DNA of 38,039 nt from Pseudomonadota bacterium (GCA_023390985.1 JAEWBU010000134.1:1-38039), one strand, 5' to 3'. Shown: positions 1-7,618, counted from the stretch's first letter. The notes: generated from the sequence alone by a model not told the origin. A program made the numbers and translations.

Positions 1-185
1 GTGCCGCCCAGACCGCGCTGCACCGGCAGGCCCAGGGCCTGCAGCCAGGCGGCCACCTCGCCGGCGGTGCGAGTCTCTTCGAACCTCAGTTCGGGATGGA
101 TGTGGAGGTCGCGTCGCAAGCGGATGAGCTTGCCGATGTAGGGGGAGATGTCCGGTGGTGGCCGCATGAGGCTCGGGCGGCGCAT
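1..185 (-). CDS. M20D-family amidohydrolase, N-terminal part (runs off left edge)
   Basis: Reading leftward from the ATG at 185 gives about 61 residues with no stop before the window edge. The run LIRLRRDLHIHPELRFEE, followed by RTAGEVAAWLQALGL and then GLGG, is the conserved N-terminus of M20D amidohydrolases (hippurate hydrolase / IAA-amino acid hydrolase / N-acyl-amino acid deacylase type). These enzymes cleave an N-acyl or amide bond with a dinuclear metal centre whose ligands lie further downstream, outside the window. A second in-frame ATG at 167 could be the true start, and neither has a strong Shine-Dalgarno. The gene is divergent from the sugar dehydrogenase at 347. Family membership is fairly sure; the substrate cannot be told from this fragment. 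Confidence 0.8.
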   Translation of the reverse strand, partial: MRRPSLMRPPPDISPYIGKLIRLRRDLHIHPELRFEETRTAGEVAAWLQALGLPVQRGLGG

Positions 186-346
186 GGGGCACGACCCGGA
201 TCGACGATGTTAGCGGCCCGCGTGCCCGGATGCCGGCTGGTGCGGCCTCCAGCTCTGCGTTGGAAACCGCGTACAGCGCGATGGAGCCTTGTCCGATCCG
301 TCCAGCCGCGGGCGGCGCCCACAGTCTCCCAACCGCCGTGATCGTG

Positions 347-1516
347 ATGAAGCCCGCCCACCTGCTCCTGATGGCGATGCTGGCCGCTTGCGGCGGCGGT
401 GGCGGCGGGGACGGCGGTCCGGCTCCGTCGCCCCTGCCGTTGCTTCCCTTGGTCGCATCGGTGGCCGTCACCGGCTTGAATGCGCCCGTGTTCGCGACGG
501 CCCCCGAGGGGGATGCGCGTCTCTTCATCGTCGAGCGCGCGGGCCGGATCGTGATCGCGCAGGGCGGCGTCCCGTCGGCCACGCCGTTCCTCGACATCAC
601 GTCCCGGGTCGGCGTGGCAGGCGAAGGCGGCCTGCTGTCGATGGCCTTCGATCCGCGATATGCCGTCAACGGCTTCTTCTATGTGTATTTCACGGAGGTC
701 AGCGGCGACATCGCGATCGAGCGCTTCCAGGTGTCCGCCGGCAATCCCGACGTGGCGGACCCGGCGCCGCTTCGCATCCTGACGATCACCCACCGCACCT
801 TCCCCAACCACAAGGGCGGGCTGGTCCGGTTCGGTCCCGATGGCTTCCTCTACATCGGGACCGGGGATGGAGGCGGTGGCGGCGATCCGTCCGGCAACAG
901 CCAGAACCTCGACTCGCTGCTGGGCAAGCTCCTGCGCATCGACGTGAGCAATGCCAGCGCCGCCACGCCGTACACCATTCCCTCGACCAATCCCTTCCAG
1001 GGGCAGCCGAACCGGCGCGGCGAGATCTGGGCCTACGGCCTGCGCAACCCGTGGCGCTTCGCATTCGATCCGCCCGCGGGTCGCCTCTACATCGCGGACG
1101 TCGGCCAGGAGCGCATCGAGGAAGTGGACGTGAGCGCGGCTGACGGCGCGGGGCTGAACTACGGCTGGAACGTCACCGAAGGAACCTCATGCTTCTCGTC
1201 GAGCCCCTGCAGCACGAGCGGCTTCACGTTGCCGGTGCTGGAGTATTCGCACGATGCGAGCGGTGGTTGTTCCGTCGTCGGCGGTTTCGTCTATCGCGGG
1301 AGCGCGCTGCCCGAACTTCAGGGGCGCTATTTCTATTCCGACTTCTGCGGCGGGTGGCTGCGCAGCTTCGTGTTCAGCGGCGGCTCCGCCACCGACCAGC
1401 GGCAATCGATAGCGAACATGGGAACCGTCCAGTCCTTCGGCGAGGACGGCCGCAGGGAGCTCTACGTCCTCACGGCGGAAGGACAGGCGCTGCGGATCGG
1501 CCGGGTGGGGCCGTAG
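347..1516 (+). CDS. PQQ-dependent sugar dehydrogenase family lipoprotein
   Basis: A 389-residue protein of the soluble glucose/sorbosone (aldose sugar) dehydrogenase family, a six-bladed beta-propeller that oxidises sugars using PQQ. The N-terminus MKPAHLLLMAMLAAC has a lipobox (LAAC, Cys15) followed by six glycines, so it is probably an outer-membrane or periplasmic lipoprotein. Family blocks are clear: FPNHKGGLVRFGPDG with His155 at the place of the catalytic base, YIGTGDGG, a GNSQNLDSLLGKLLRIDV block, WAYGLRNPWRFAFDP, IADVGQ and LNYGWN. The ATG at 347 is preferred over the earlier in-frame ATG at 230 because only it places the lipobox near the N-terminus; a GTG at 344 is possible. The stop TAG at 1514-1516 abuts the IS481 target duplication. 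The actual substrate is unknown. Confidence 0.85.
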   Translation: MKPAHLLLMAMLAACGGGGGGDGGPAPSPLPLLPLVASVAVTGLNAPVFATAPEGDARLFIVERAGRIVIAQGGVPSATPFLDITSRVGVAGEGGLLSMAFDPRYAVNGFFYVYFTEVSGDIAIERFQVSAGNPDVADPAPLRILTITHRTFPNHKGGLVRFGPDGFLYIGTGDGGGGGDPSGNSQNLDSLLGKLLRIDVSNASAATPYTIPSTNPFQGQPNRRGEIWAYGLRNPWRFAFDPPAGRLYIADVGQERIEEVDVSAADGAGLNYGWNVTEGTSCFSSSPCSTSGFTLPVLEYSHDASGGCSVVGGFVYRGSALPELQGRYFYSDFCGGWLRSFVFSGGSATDQRQSIANMGTVQSFGEDGRRELYVLTAEGQALRIGRVGP

Positions 1517-1521
1517 CTAGA
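1516..1521. repeat. IS target-site duplication, left copy (GCTAGA)
   Basis: The six bases GCTAGA directly precede the IS left end (TGTGAAG from 1522) and are repeated exactly at 2566-2571. NCTAGN is the known target preference of IS481. The first base of this copy completes the TAG stop of the sugar dehydrogenase gene. Confidence 0.9.
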
Positions 1522-2467
1522 TGTGAAGAGTCAAGAGGTTCTTTCGAGGAACTGAGAGACGCGACACTGGCGGCATCAGGTCGATGCCGTGGTGCGGGCG
1601 GTGCCAGTTGTAGAAGTGCGTCCAGGCGGGCAACGCTTGGCAGCGTTGCTCTGAGTTCTCGTAGATTCGTCCGTAGGCCCATTCCCGTAGAGCCGATTGG
1701 ATGAAGCGCTCAGCCTTGCCGTTGGTTTGGGGACGGTAGGCACGAGTGAACTTCTGCGTGATGCCCAGCTCCAGGCAGGCCTGTGCGAACAGCCCTGAGC
1801 GGAACGACATGCCGTTGTCCGTCATCACCCGTTGCACTGGAACGTTCCAGCGCTTGAAGTGGTTCACGGCAGCACGCAGGAACGCCTCGGCGCTGTAGCG
1901 GCTTTCGTCTGGATGGACCTGGGTGAAGGCCACCCGGCTATGGTCGTCCACCGCCACGAAGACGTAGTCCCAGCCGATCTGGCGAGCGCGCTGGCGGCGA
2001 TCGCCGGTGATGCGATGGCCTACCTTGTCGAAGCGCCCCAGTTTCTTGATGTCGATGTGCAGCAGCTCGCCGGGATGCTCGCGCTCGTAGCGTTGAACCG
2101 GCTCGTCGGGCCGCAAATTGCTTAACCGAGACAGCCCGGCGCGGCGCAGCACTCGGCTCACCGTGGCCTTGGACACGCCCATGTACGAGGCGATATGCGC
2201 CTGCAAGAACAGCTTGCGGCGCAGCTCGACGATGGTCAGCGCCACGCTTGGGGCGATGGCGCGCGGCGACTTCTCAGGCCGGGAAGATTTGTCCAGAAGG
2301 CCGGCCGCTCCGTCGGCCAGGTAGCGGCCCAGCCACTTGCGCGCGGTCACGGCACTGACGCCCTGCTTGGCAGCAGCTTCTGAGGCCGACAGGCCACCTT
2401 CGGTGATGTCTTGAACCAGCTCCAGGCGGCGCAGGTACGTCAATCGGGCATTCTTATGGGTGTTCAT
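1517..2467 (-). CDS. IS481-family DDE transposase
   Basis: A 316-residue transposase. Residues 1-115 contain helix-turn-helix segments (LSASEAAAKQGVSAVTARKW and MGVSKATVSRVLRRAGL). Residues 130-300 form the RNase-H-like rve catalytic core. The acidic triad is visible as Asp139 (LLHIDIKK), Asp217 (VMTDNG) and Glu253 (NGKAERF), with 35 residues between the last two, the DD35E spacing of the IS3/IS481 group. The chosen ATG at 2467 starts MNTHKNARL, typical of the family; the frame is open further upstream into the right terminal repeat. The TAG stop (1517-1519) is supplied by the CTAG of the target duplication, not by the element itself. It appears intact and potentially active. Confidence 0.93.
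   Translation of the reverse strand: MNTHKNARLTYLRRLELVQDITEGGLSASEAAAKQGVSAVTARKWLGRYLADGAAGLLDKSSRPEKSPRAIAPSVALTIVELRRKLFLQAHIASYMGVSKATVSRVLRRAGLSRLSNLRPDEPVQRYEREHPGELLHIDIKKLGRFDKVGHRITGDRRQRARQIGWDYVFVAVDDHSRVAFTQVHPDESRYSAEAFLRAAVNHFKRWNVPVQRVMTDNGMSFRSGLFAQACLELGITQKFTRAYRPQTNGKAERFIQSALREWAYGRIYENSEQRCQALPAWTHFYNWHRPHHGIDLMPPVSRLSVPRKNLLTLHI
1522..1548 (+). repeat. IS481-type terminal inverted repeat, left
   Basis: 27 bp starting TGTGAAG. It pairs with 2539-2565 in inverted orientation, with mismatches at repeat positions 8, 9, 14, 23 and 26. This repeat also encodes the C-terminus of the transposase. Confidence 0.85.
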
Positions 2468-2538
2468 CCGGTCTGGAAAAGTTGAGTGGGCTGGGGGTTT
2501 GGCGATTTCCAGTCTCTCAAAACCTCTCCGGGTGAACA

Positions 2539-2565
2539 CCCGCAAGAACCTATTGAACCTTCACA
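2539..2565 (-). repeat. IS481-type terminal inverted repeat, right
   Basis: 27 bp which, read leftward, begins TGTGAAGGTTCAATAGGTTC. It matches the left repeat at 22 of 27 positions and ends directly at the GCTAGA duplication. Confidence 0.85.
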
Positions 2566-2571
2566 GCTAGA
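2566..2571. repeat. IS target-site duplication, right copy (GCTAGA)
   Basis: Exact copy of 1516-1521. Its CTA (2567-2569) is the TAG stop of the leftward LuxR-type regulator gene, so this gene keeps its native end after insertion. Confidence 0.9.
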
Positions 2572-3361
2572 TCAGGCCCCACGCATTCGCGCAGCTCACC
2601 GCCTGGGCGCGCGAGCGCACGTGGAGCTTCTGGTACATGTTCTTCACGTGCGAGTTGACGGTCGTGCAGCTGATGGCCAGGCGCTCGCCGATCTGGATGC
2701 TGGTGAGGCCGCACGCGATCATGCGCAGGACTTCCGTTTCCCGCGACGAAAGCCTGATGCGCACGACCTCGTCCGCAGGTTCGGGCGCGCTCGGGACCGC
2801 CTGAACAGCCGGGGAACGGTCCTTGAGCAGCAGCTTGCGAGAGAGCGCGGGCGAGATCGCCGCGCCGCCGTTGGCCACCTGCAGCACCGCCTGCACGAAG
2901 CTGACGAAGAGCGAGTTCTTCACCAGGAAGCCGGCGGCCCCGAGGTCGAAGGCCTTCAGCGCGACCTCTTCCGCCTCGTGCCTGGCCAGAGCCACCACCT
3001 CCGCGTCCGGCTGAACGCTCCGCGCGAGCTTGATCAGCTCGAACGTCGATTCTTCCTCATCGGAAACTTCCATGAGAAGCACGTCGAAGCGGGTGCAACG
3101 GATGAGGCGCGGCGCCTCGCGCAGCGATCCGGCCTGGCCGGCCACCACCGTCCGGCTGTCGCTCATCAGTTCCTGCGCGATCACGCCGCGCAGGTGCGCG
3201 TCCCTGTCGACCAGGTGGACCCGCACCGGCGCACCCGGTTGTCCGACCATGCTCTCCGGCCACACGCACGGAGGGTTCCTGAAAGTCGAGAAGCCGCCGG
3301 CCTGGCCGCGCGCAAGCACGATCGGCTCCGGGCCACTCCTGTGGCATTCGATGCTCACCAT
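2567..3361 (-). CDS. LuxR/NarL-type regulator with atypical receiver domain
   Basis: A 264-residue protein with a CheY-like receiver (about residues 46-165) and a C-terminal LuxR helix-turn-helix (about 204-257: LSSRETEVLRMIACGL, IGERLAIS, TVNSHVKNMYQKL). The receiver keeps acidic residues near its start (VDRD, Asp52/54) and the conserved Lys148 (GFLVKN). The phospho-acceptor position is Glu98 (DVLLMEVS), and the usual Thr/Ser position is Ala126 (VVALARH). It may therefore work without phosphorylation. No partner kinase gene lies nearby. The ATG at 3361 has a GAGG-type ribosome site; an ATG at 3250, closer to the receiver, is an alternative start. It is divergent from the M20 peptidase gene at 3540. 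The target genes are unknown. Confidence 0.85.
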   Translation of the reverse strand: MVSIECHRSGPEPIVLARGQAGGFSTFRNPPCVWPESMVGQPGAPVRVHLVDRDAHLRGVIAQELMSDSRTVVAGQAGSLREAPRLIRCTRFDVLLMEVSDEEESTFELIKLARSVQPDAEVVALARHEAEEVALKAFDLGAAGFLVKNSLFVSFVQAVLQVANGGAAISPALSRKLLLKDRSPAVQAVPSAPEPADEVVRIRLSSRETEVLRMIACGLTSIQIGERLAISCTTVNSHVKNMYQKLHVRSRAQAVSCANAWGLI

Positions 3362-3430
3362 CCCTGTGTCCTCACTCCTAGGCAGGAGCGAAGATAAAGG
3401 GAGGCCCGCGGCCTGTCTGTACGCATGCCA

Positions 3431-3464
3431 ACGTTTATCGCCGATAACGTTCGAACGTCGGCGA
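3431..3464. promoter_or_regulatory. Palindromic operator candidate between luxR-type and M20 genes
   Basis: The perfect 12-bp palindrome ACGTTCGAACGT (3447-3458) sits inside a larger imperfect inverted repeat, with arms CGCCGA and TCGGCG on either side. An overlapping imperfect palindrome, AACGTTTATCG against CGATAACGTT, lies just to its left. The site is in the 178-bp divergent gap between the regulator (start 3361) and the peptidase (start 3540), where autoregulation or co-regulation would be expected. The binding protein is inferred, not shown. Confidence 0.45.
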
Positions 3465-3539
3465 CATGCCACGGCCGGGCACGGTGCTGCCTCTTGCATA
3501 CGGCGCCGAGGCGATGGGCGCGGCGCTAAAGTGCGGGGC

Positions 3540-4943
3540 ATGAGTCGTACCCAAGCCCTTGAGCGCGCGCAAGCCGTCCTCGATTCCGGCGCGCTGGCCG
3601 CCACGCTGGCGCGGCGCGTCCGCTACGCGTCCGAGAGCGAAGAGCCGCAGTCCGCGCCGGTGCTGCGCGCCTACCTCGAGGAAGAGATGGCGGGTTCGCT
3701 GGCGCCGCTCGGATTCCAGTGCCGCCTTCACGAGAACCCGGCCGCGGCCGGATTGCCGTTCCTCGTCGCCGAGCGCATCGAGGCCGCCGACCTGCCGACC
3801 GTGCTCATGTACGCGCACGGCGACGTGGTGCGCGGCCAGGCGCCGCAGTGGCGCGAGGGCCTCGCGCCGTGGGAGCTGCGCATCGAAGGCGAGCGCTGGT
3901 ACGGACGCGGCACGGCCGACAACAAGGGCCAGCACACCATCAACCTCGCCGCGCTCGAGCAGGTGATCGCCGCGCGTGAAGGACGGCTGGGCTTCAACGT
4001 GAAGCTGCTGGTGGAGACCGGCGAGGAAGCCGGCTCGCCGGGCCTGGGCGAGTTCTGCGCGCGCGAGCGCGAGGCGCTGCGGGCCGACCTGTTCCTGGCC
4101 AGCGACGGCCCGCGCCTGCACGCGCAGCGGCCCACGCTGTTCCTGGGCTCGCGCGGCGCGCTCAACTTCGAGCTGCGGCTGCAATGCCGCGAGCGCGCCT
4201 ACCACTCGGGCAACTGGGGCGGCCTGCTGGCCAACCCGGCCATCGTGCTGGCGAACGCGGTGGCCTCGATGGTGAGTCCCCGCGGCCGCGTGCTCGTCGA
4301 TGCGCTGCGGCCGCGCGAGGTTCCCGCGCCGGTGCGGCAGGCGCTGGTCGACATCGAGGTCGGCGGCGGCGAGGACGACCCGGCCATCGACGCCGATTGG
4401 GGCGAACCGGGGCTGACGCCGGCCGAGCGCGTCATCGGCTGGAACAGCCTGGAGGTGCTGGCCATGGTCGCGGGCAATCCGGCCCAGCCGGTGGGCGCCA
4501 TCCCGCCGGGCGCGCGGGTGTTCTGCCAGCTGCGCTTCGTCGTCGGCACCGAGCTCGACCGCATCGTTCCCGCGCTGCGCGCGCACCTGGATGCGCAGGG
4601 CTTCGAGGCGGTGCAGATCCATCCCGGCGCCAGCGGCGCGGCCACCCGGCTCGATCCGCAGGACCCGTGGGTGCGCTGGGCGCTCGAATCGATGGAGCGC
4701 AGCACCGGCAAGCGGCCGGCGCTGCTGCCCAACCTGGGCGGCTCGCTGCCCAACGACATCTTCGCCAACACGCTGGGCCTGCCCACGCTGTGGGTGCCGC
4801 ATTCCTATCCGGCCTGCGCGCAGCACGCGCCCAACGAGCACCTGCTGGCGCCCGTGGCCCGGGAAGGCCTGGCCGTGATGGCCGGCCTGTTCTGGGACCT
4901 CGGCGAGCGCGCGGCCGCCGTGCGCGCGGCGCGGGCCGCCTGA
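3540..4943 (+). CDS. M20-family metallopeptidase / deacylase
   Basis: A 467-residue M20 peptidase (ArgE/DapE/ACY1/CPG2 superfamily; carnosinase-like in length). It is a cytosolic hydrolase of dipeptides or N-acyl amino acids with two bound metal ions. Metal and catalytic motifs are visible: YAHGD (His93, catalytic Asp95), GTADNKG (bridging Asp127), ETGEEAGSPG (general-base Glu162 and metal ligand Glu163), ASDGP (Asp189), and a C-terminal APNEH with His434. An inserted dimerisation domain fits the segment around 205-330. No signal peptide is seen. The ATG at 3540 begins MSRTQALERAQ; the frame is open further upstream but without family-like sequence. A Bug receptor gene follows after 29 bases, so the two may form a uptake-plus-hydrolysis pair. 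The substrate is unknown. Confidence 0.88.
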   Translation: MSRTQALERAQAVLDSGALAATLARRVRYASESEEPQSAPVLRAYLEEEMAGSLAPLGFQCRLHENPAAAGLPFLVAERIEAADLPTVLMYAHGDVVRGQAPQWREGLAPWELRIEGERWYGRGTADNKGQHTINLAALEQVIAAREGRLGFNVKLLVETGEEAGSPGLGEFCAREREALRADLFLASDGPRLHAQRPTLFLGSRGALNFELRLQCRERAYHSGNWGGLLANPAIVLANAVASMVSPRGRVLVDALRPREVPAPVRQALVDIEVGGGEDDPAIDADWGEPGLTPAERVIGWNSLEVLAMVAGNPAQPVGAIPPGARVFCQLRFVVGTELDRIVPALRAHLDAQGFEAVQIHPGASGAATRLDPQDPWVRWALESMERSTGKRPALLPNLGGSLPNDIFANTLGLPTLWVPHSYPACAQHAPNEHLLAPVAREGLAVMAGLFWDLGERAAAVRAARAA

Positions 4944-4972
4944 ACCGTTTCCACTTTCCTTTTTACCGACCG

Positions 4973-5944
4973 ATGAAGTTGCTTCGATCCTTCCTGGCCG
5001 TGAGCGCCACGTGCCTGGCTTTCGCCGCCCCGGCTTTCGCGCAGGAGTGGCCCACCCGCCCCGTCACGCTCGTGGTGCCGTTCCCGCCCGGCGGCGGCAC
5101 CGACATCGTCGCCCGTCGGGTCGCCAACCGACTTTCGCCGAAGCTGGGCCAGCCCGTCGTGATCGACAACCGCCCCGGAGCGGCCACCGCCATCGGCGCG
5201 GCCGCTGTCGCACGCGCTACCCCCGATGGCCACACGCTGCTGCTGTCGGGCTCGTCCACCTATTCGATCCTGCCCGCGCTCAAGCCCGGGCTGCCCTACG
5301 ACCCGATCGACAGCTTCTCGCACGTGGCGGTGGTGGCGAAGGCCCCGCTGGTGCTGGTGACCGGGGCCTCGACGCAGATCACCTCGGTGGCCGAGCTGCT
5401 GCAGCGCGCGCGGGCCGATGCCAACGGCCTGATGTACGCCACCTTCGGAAGCGGCTCCGGTCCTCACCTGGCGGGCGCGATGCTGGCCGAGACGGCCCAG
5501 GCCAGGATGACGCCCGTCCCGTACAAGGGCAGCGCACCGGCGCTGACGGCGCTGATCTCCGGCGAGCTGCCGATCGGCTTCGACACGGTGGCCGCCGCGG
5601 CGCCGCAGGTGAAGGCGGGCAAGCTGCGCGCGCTGGCCGTCACCGGCGACCAGCGCGCCGCGCTGCTGCCCGATGTGCCGACCTATGCCGAAGCGAAGAT
5701 CCCGAAGGCCTCGCTGGTGAGCTGGTACGCGGTGGCGGCGCCCGCGCGCACCCCGGAAGCCGTGCTGGCCCGCCTGAACCGCGAGCTGGCCGCCGTGATG
5801 GCCGAGCCCGAGGTGCGCAAGACGCTGGAGAACGCGGGCCTGGAGCCGGTGGTGCTCGGCCCGGACGCGTTCCGCCGTTTGATCCGCGACGAGGTCGGCG
5901 CCTTCAAGGCCGTCGCGCAGCGCGCGCAGATCAGTCTCGACTGA
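4973..5944 (+). CDS. Tripartite tricarboxylate receptor (Bug/TctC family)
   Basis: A 323-residue periplasmic solute-binding protein. The signal peptide ends AAPAFA (cleavage after Ala23) and the mature protein begins QEWPTRPVTLVVPFPPGGG, the hallmark start of Bug proteins. Other family blocks follow: VIDNRPGA, DGHTLLL, MTPVPYKG and LRALAVTG. Bug proteins bind carboxylates or other small acids and normally pass them to TctAB membrane proteins; no tctA or tctB lies in the window. It follows the M20 peptidase by 29 bases on the same strand, so co-expression is likely. The last 14 bases overlap the end of the convergent YihY gene. Confidence 0.93.
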   Translation: MKLLRSFLAVSATCLAFAAPAFAQEWPTRPVTLVVPFPPGGGTDIVARRVANRLSPKLGQPVVIDNRPGAATAIGAAAVARATPDGHTLLLSGSSTYSILPALKPGLPYDPIDSFSHVAVVAKAPLVLVTGASTQITSVAELLQRARADANGLMYATFGSGSGPHLAGAMLAETAQARMTPVPYKGSAPALTALISGELPIGFDTVAAAAPQVKAGKLRALAVTGDQRAALLPDVPTYAEAKIPKASLVSWYAVAAPARTPEAVLARLNRELAAVMAEPEVRKTLENAGLEPVVLGPDAFRRLIRDEVGAFKAVAQRAQISLD

Positions 5945-6827
5945 GGTCGCGGGGCCCCGGCAGCGTTCGCTCCCGCAGCACGCCGTTGATCTCCGCGCCG
6001 AAGATGAGCGTGGTCGCGCTGATGTAGAGGAACACCAGCGTGCCGACCACGCCGGCGAAGCTGCCGTAGATCAGCGCCAGCTTCCCGGCGCTGCGCAACG
6101 TGTACGACAGCGTCGCGGCCGCCGCCACCCACAGCGCGGCGCCCACCAGCGCGCCCGGGATCACGGTGTACAGCCGCTGGGGGATGTCGGGCAGCCAGCC
6201 GTAGAGCAGGGCGTACAAGGTCACCAGCACCAGATAGGCCAGGCCGTAGCGGACGCTGAGGTGGACGAAGATCGTGTCCTGCCCTCCGCCCGTGGTCGCC
6301 TCCACCAGCTGCCACACGTACGGCATGATGACCACGGAGCTGAACGCCGCCAGGATCGCGCCGCCCACGATGATGGTGAACAGCGTGACCTTGATGCGGG
6401 CCTTCCAGAAAGGAAGACCGCGATCGATGCCATAGGCGCGGTTCAGCGCCGAGCGGATGGCCTGCACGCCCGACGAGGCCGTCCATACCGTCACCAGCAC
6501 CCCGATGGCCAGCAAAGCCTGGCTGCGCTGGGCCAGCACCTGCTTGATGACCGGTTGCATCGCGTCGCGCACCAGCTGCGGCGCGTACTCCATCACGCGA
6601 TCGGCCAGCGCCGCGGCGTCGCCGGGCTGGCCGAAGAAGCCGGCGGAAGCGGACAGCAGGAGCAGCAGCGGAAACATCGCCAGCACCGACGAGAACGCCA
6701 GGCTGCCGGCCTGGTTGGCGCTCTGGTGCAGGATGTAGTTGCGCATGGCCCGGAACGTGACGTGCAGGCCGGGGATGGACAGCACGGCATCCCGGACACG
6801 GGGCAACGCTTCGCGAATTCCGCTCAT
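5931..6827 (-). CDS. YihY/BrkB-family inner-membrane protein
   Basis: A 298-residue integral membrane protein of the YihY/UPF0761 (formerly BrkB) family. It has about six hydrophobic segments, the first around LAFSSVLAMFPLLLLLSASAG. Family features include the N-terminal NQAGSLAFSSVLAMFPLLL, WTASSGVQAIRSALNRAYGI and the C-terminal GSFAGVVGTLVFLYISATTLIFGAEIN. The protein was once thought to be RNase BN, which is incorrect; its physiological role is not established. The ATG at 6827 (MSGIREALP) is preferred over one at 6878 because it starts closer to the conserved region. The 3' end overlaps the Bug gene by 14 bases in convergent orientation. Confidence 0.88.
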   Translation of the reverse strand: MSGIREALPRVRDAVLSIPGLHVTFRAMRNYILHQSANQAGSLAFSSVLAMFPLLLLLSASAGFFGQPGDAAALADRVMEYAPQLVRDAMQPVIKQVLAQRSQALLAIGVLVTVWTASSGVQAIRSALNRAYGIDRGLPFWKARIKVTLFTIIVGGAILAAFSSVVIMPYVWQLVEATTGGGQDTIFVHLSVRYGLAYLVLVTLYALLYGWLPDIPQRLYTVIPGALVGAALWVAAAATLSYTLRSAGKLALIYGSFAGVVGTLVFLYISATTLIFGAEINGVLRERTLPGPRDLSRD

Positions 6828-6874
6828 GGGCGGAGTGTGATCGCGCTGCCGCGCAAGTCGCGTCGGCTCAGCGC

Positions 6875-7618
6875 TCAACGTGGTGCGGGCGTCAGGAGCG
6901 CGGTCTGCATCTCGCCCGGACCGACCGAGCTCAGCGGCTGCCAGGTGATCGCGACGGCGCCGCCCGGAAGGGCGAGTCGCGCGGCGCTCCAGCCGTGGGC
7001 GGCGCCGCCGAGTTCGATCGGCGCATCCAGCGCGGTGCCGTCCGCGGCGAAGTGCTGGATGCGCAGGCCTGCGCGCAACGCTTCGGTCAGCCCGAACTGC
7101 AGGTAGCCGCCGCCCAGCGCATCAACACGCGCGTCCCGGCTCGCGGACAGGTCCTCGGTCGGCACGTCGATGGCCGTCTCGCCGCCCACGCGCCGGCCTG
7201 CCGCGTCGTAGCGCTGCTCGAAGTAGTCGCGCTGGACGGCGCCGGCGGCGTCGAACGTCGCGGTGAACCACACGATGCGATAGCCGCCGTCGCTGGTCGC
7301 CGACATGCCGACCAGGGTCTGGAAATCGGCCGTGGTGTCGTTGGCGGTCGAGGAGGGACCGAGCGTGTAGCGGACCTCGGCCGCCGGGCTGGACGGCGCA
7401 GGGGAGACCGGGTCCGCAGGCGCTCCGCCCTGTCCCAGTCCGGATGCCGGACCACCGGATCCGGATGCGATGCCGGCAGGCGCCGGCTGACCGGCGGAAG
7501 TGCTGGCCAGGGAGGTCGGGTCGGCGCCCGTGCCTCCACCCCCGCCACCACAGCCCGCCAGTGCGAGCACGAGCCCGACAAGAAAAGGTGCAACGGTGCC
7601 GCGAACCTGGTACTGCAT
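6875..7618 (-). CDS. Uncharacterised Gly-rich lipoprotein
   Basis: A 247-residue protein I do not recognise. The N-terminus has a signal sequence with a lipobox (LALAGC), and the lipidated Cys is followed by six glycines and a Pro/Ser/Gly-rich linker to about residue 75. The rest looks like short beta-strand units with repeated Asp-Ala-Ala-Gly turns (TFDAAGAVQRDYFEQRYDAA), which resembles beta-sheet surface domains. The start at 7618 is well supported by AGGGAG five bases upstream. It is the second lipoprotein here with a Cys-Gly6 start (the first is the sugar dehydrogenase at 347). The function is unknown; the cell envelope is the likely location. Confidence 0.7.
   Translation of the reverse strand: MQYQVRGTVAPFLVGLVLALAGCGGGGGGTGADPTSLASTSAGQPAPAGIASGSGGPASGLGQGGAPADPVSPAPSSPAAEVRYTLGPSSTANDTTADFQTLVGMSATSDGGYRIVWFTATFDAAGAVQRDYFEQRYDAAGRRVGGETAIDVPTEDLSASRDARVDALGGGYLQFGLTEALRAGLRIQHFAADGTALDAPIELGGAAHGWSAARLALPGGAVAITWQPLSSVGPGEMQTALLTPAPR

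Larger units (their letters stand above)
1522..2565 (-). mobile_element. Complete IS481-family insertion sequence, 1044 bp
   Basis: Both ends are visible. The left end reads TGTGAAGAGTCAAGAGGTTC and the inverted right end reads TGTGAAGGTTCAATAGGTTC. Over 27 bp the terminal inverted repeats match at 22 positions. The element is flanked by perfect 6-bp GCTAGA duplications, and it holds a single leftward transposase gene. Size, ends, target sequence and transposase type all agree with the IS481 family. An intact open frame and an identical target duplication suggest a fairly recent insertion. It sits between two convergent genes and damages neither coding region. Confidence 0.93.

Noticed and set aside
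5931..6827. Ribonuclease BN
   Set aside because: The YihY/BrkB family was once given this name, but the protein is an integral membrane protein and the assignment is known to be wrong.
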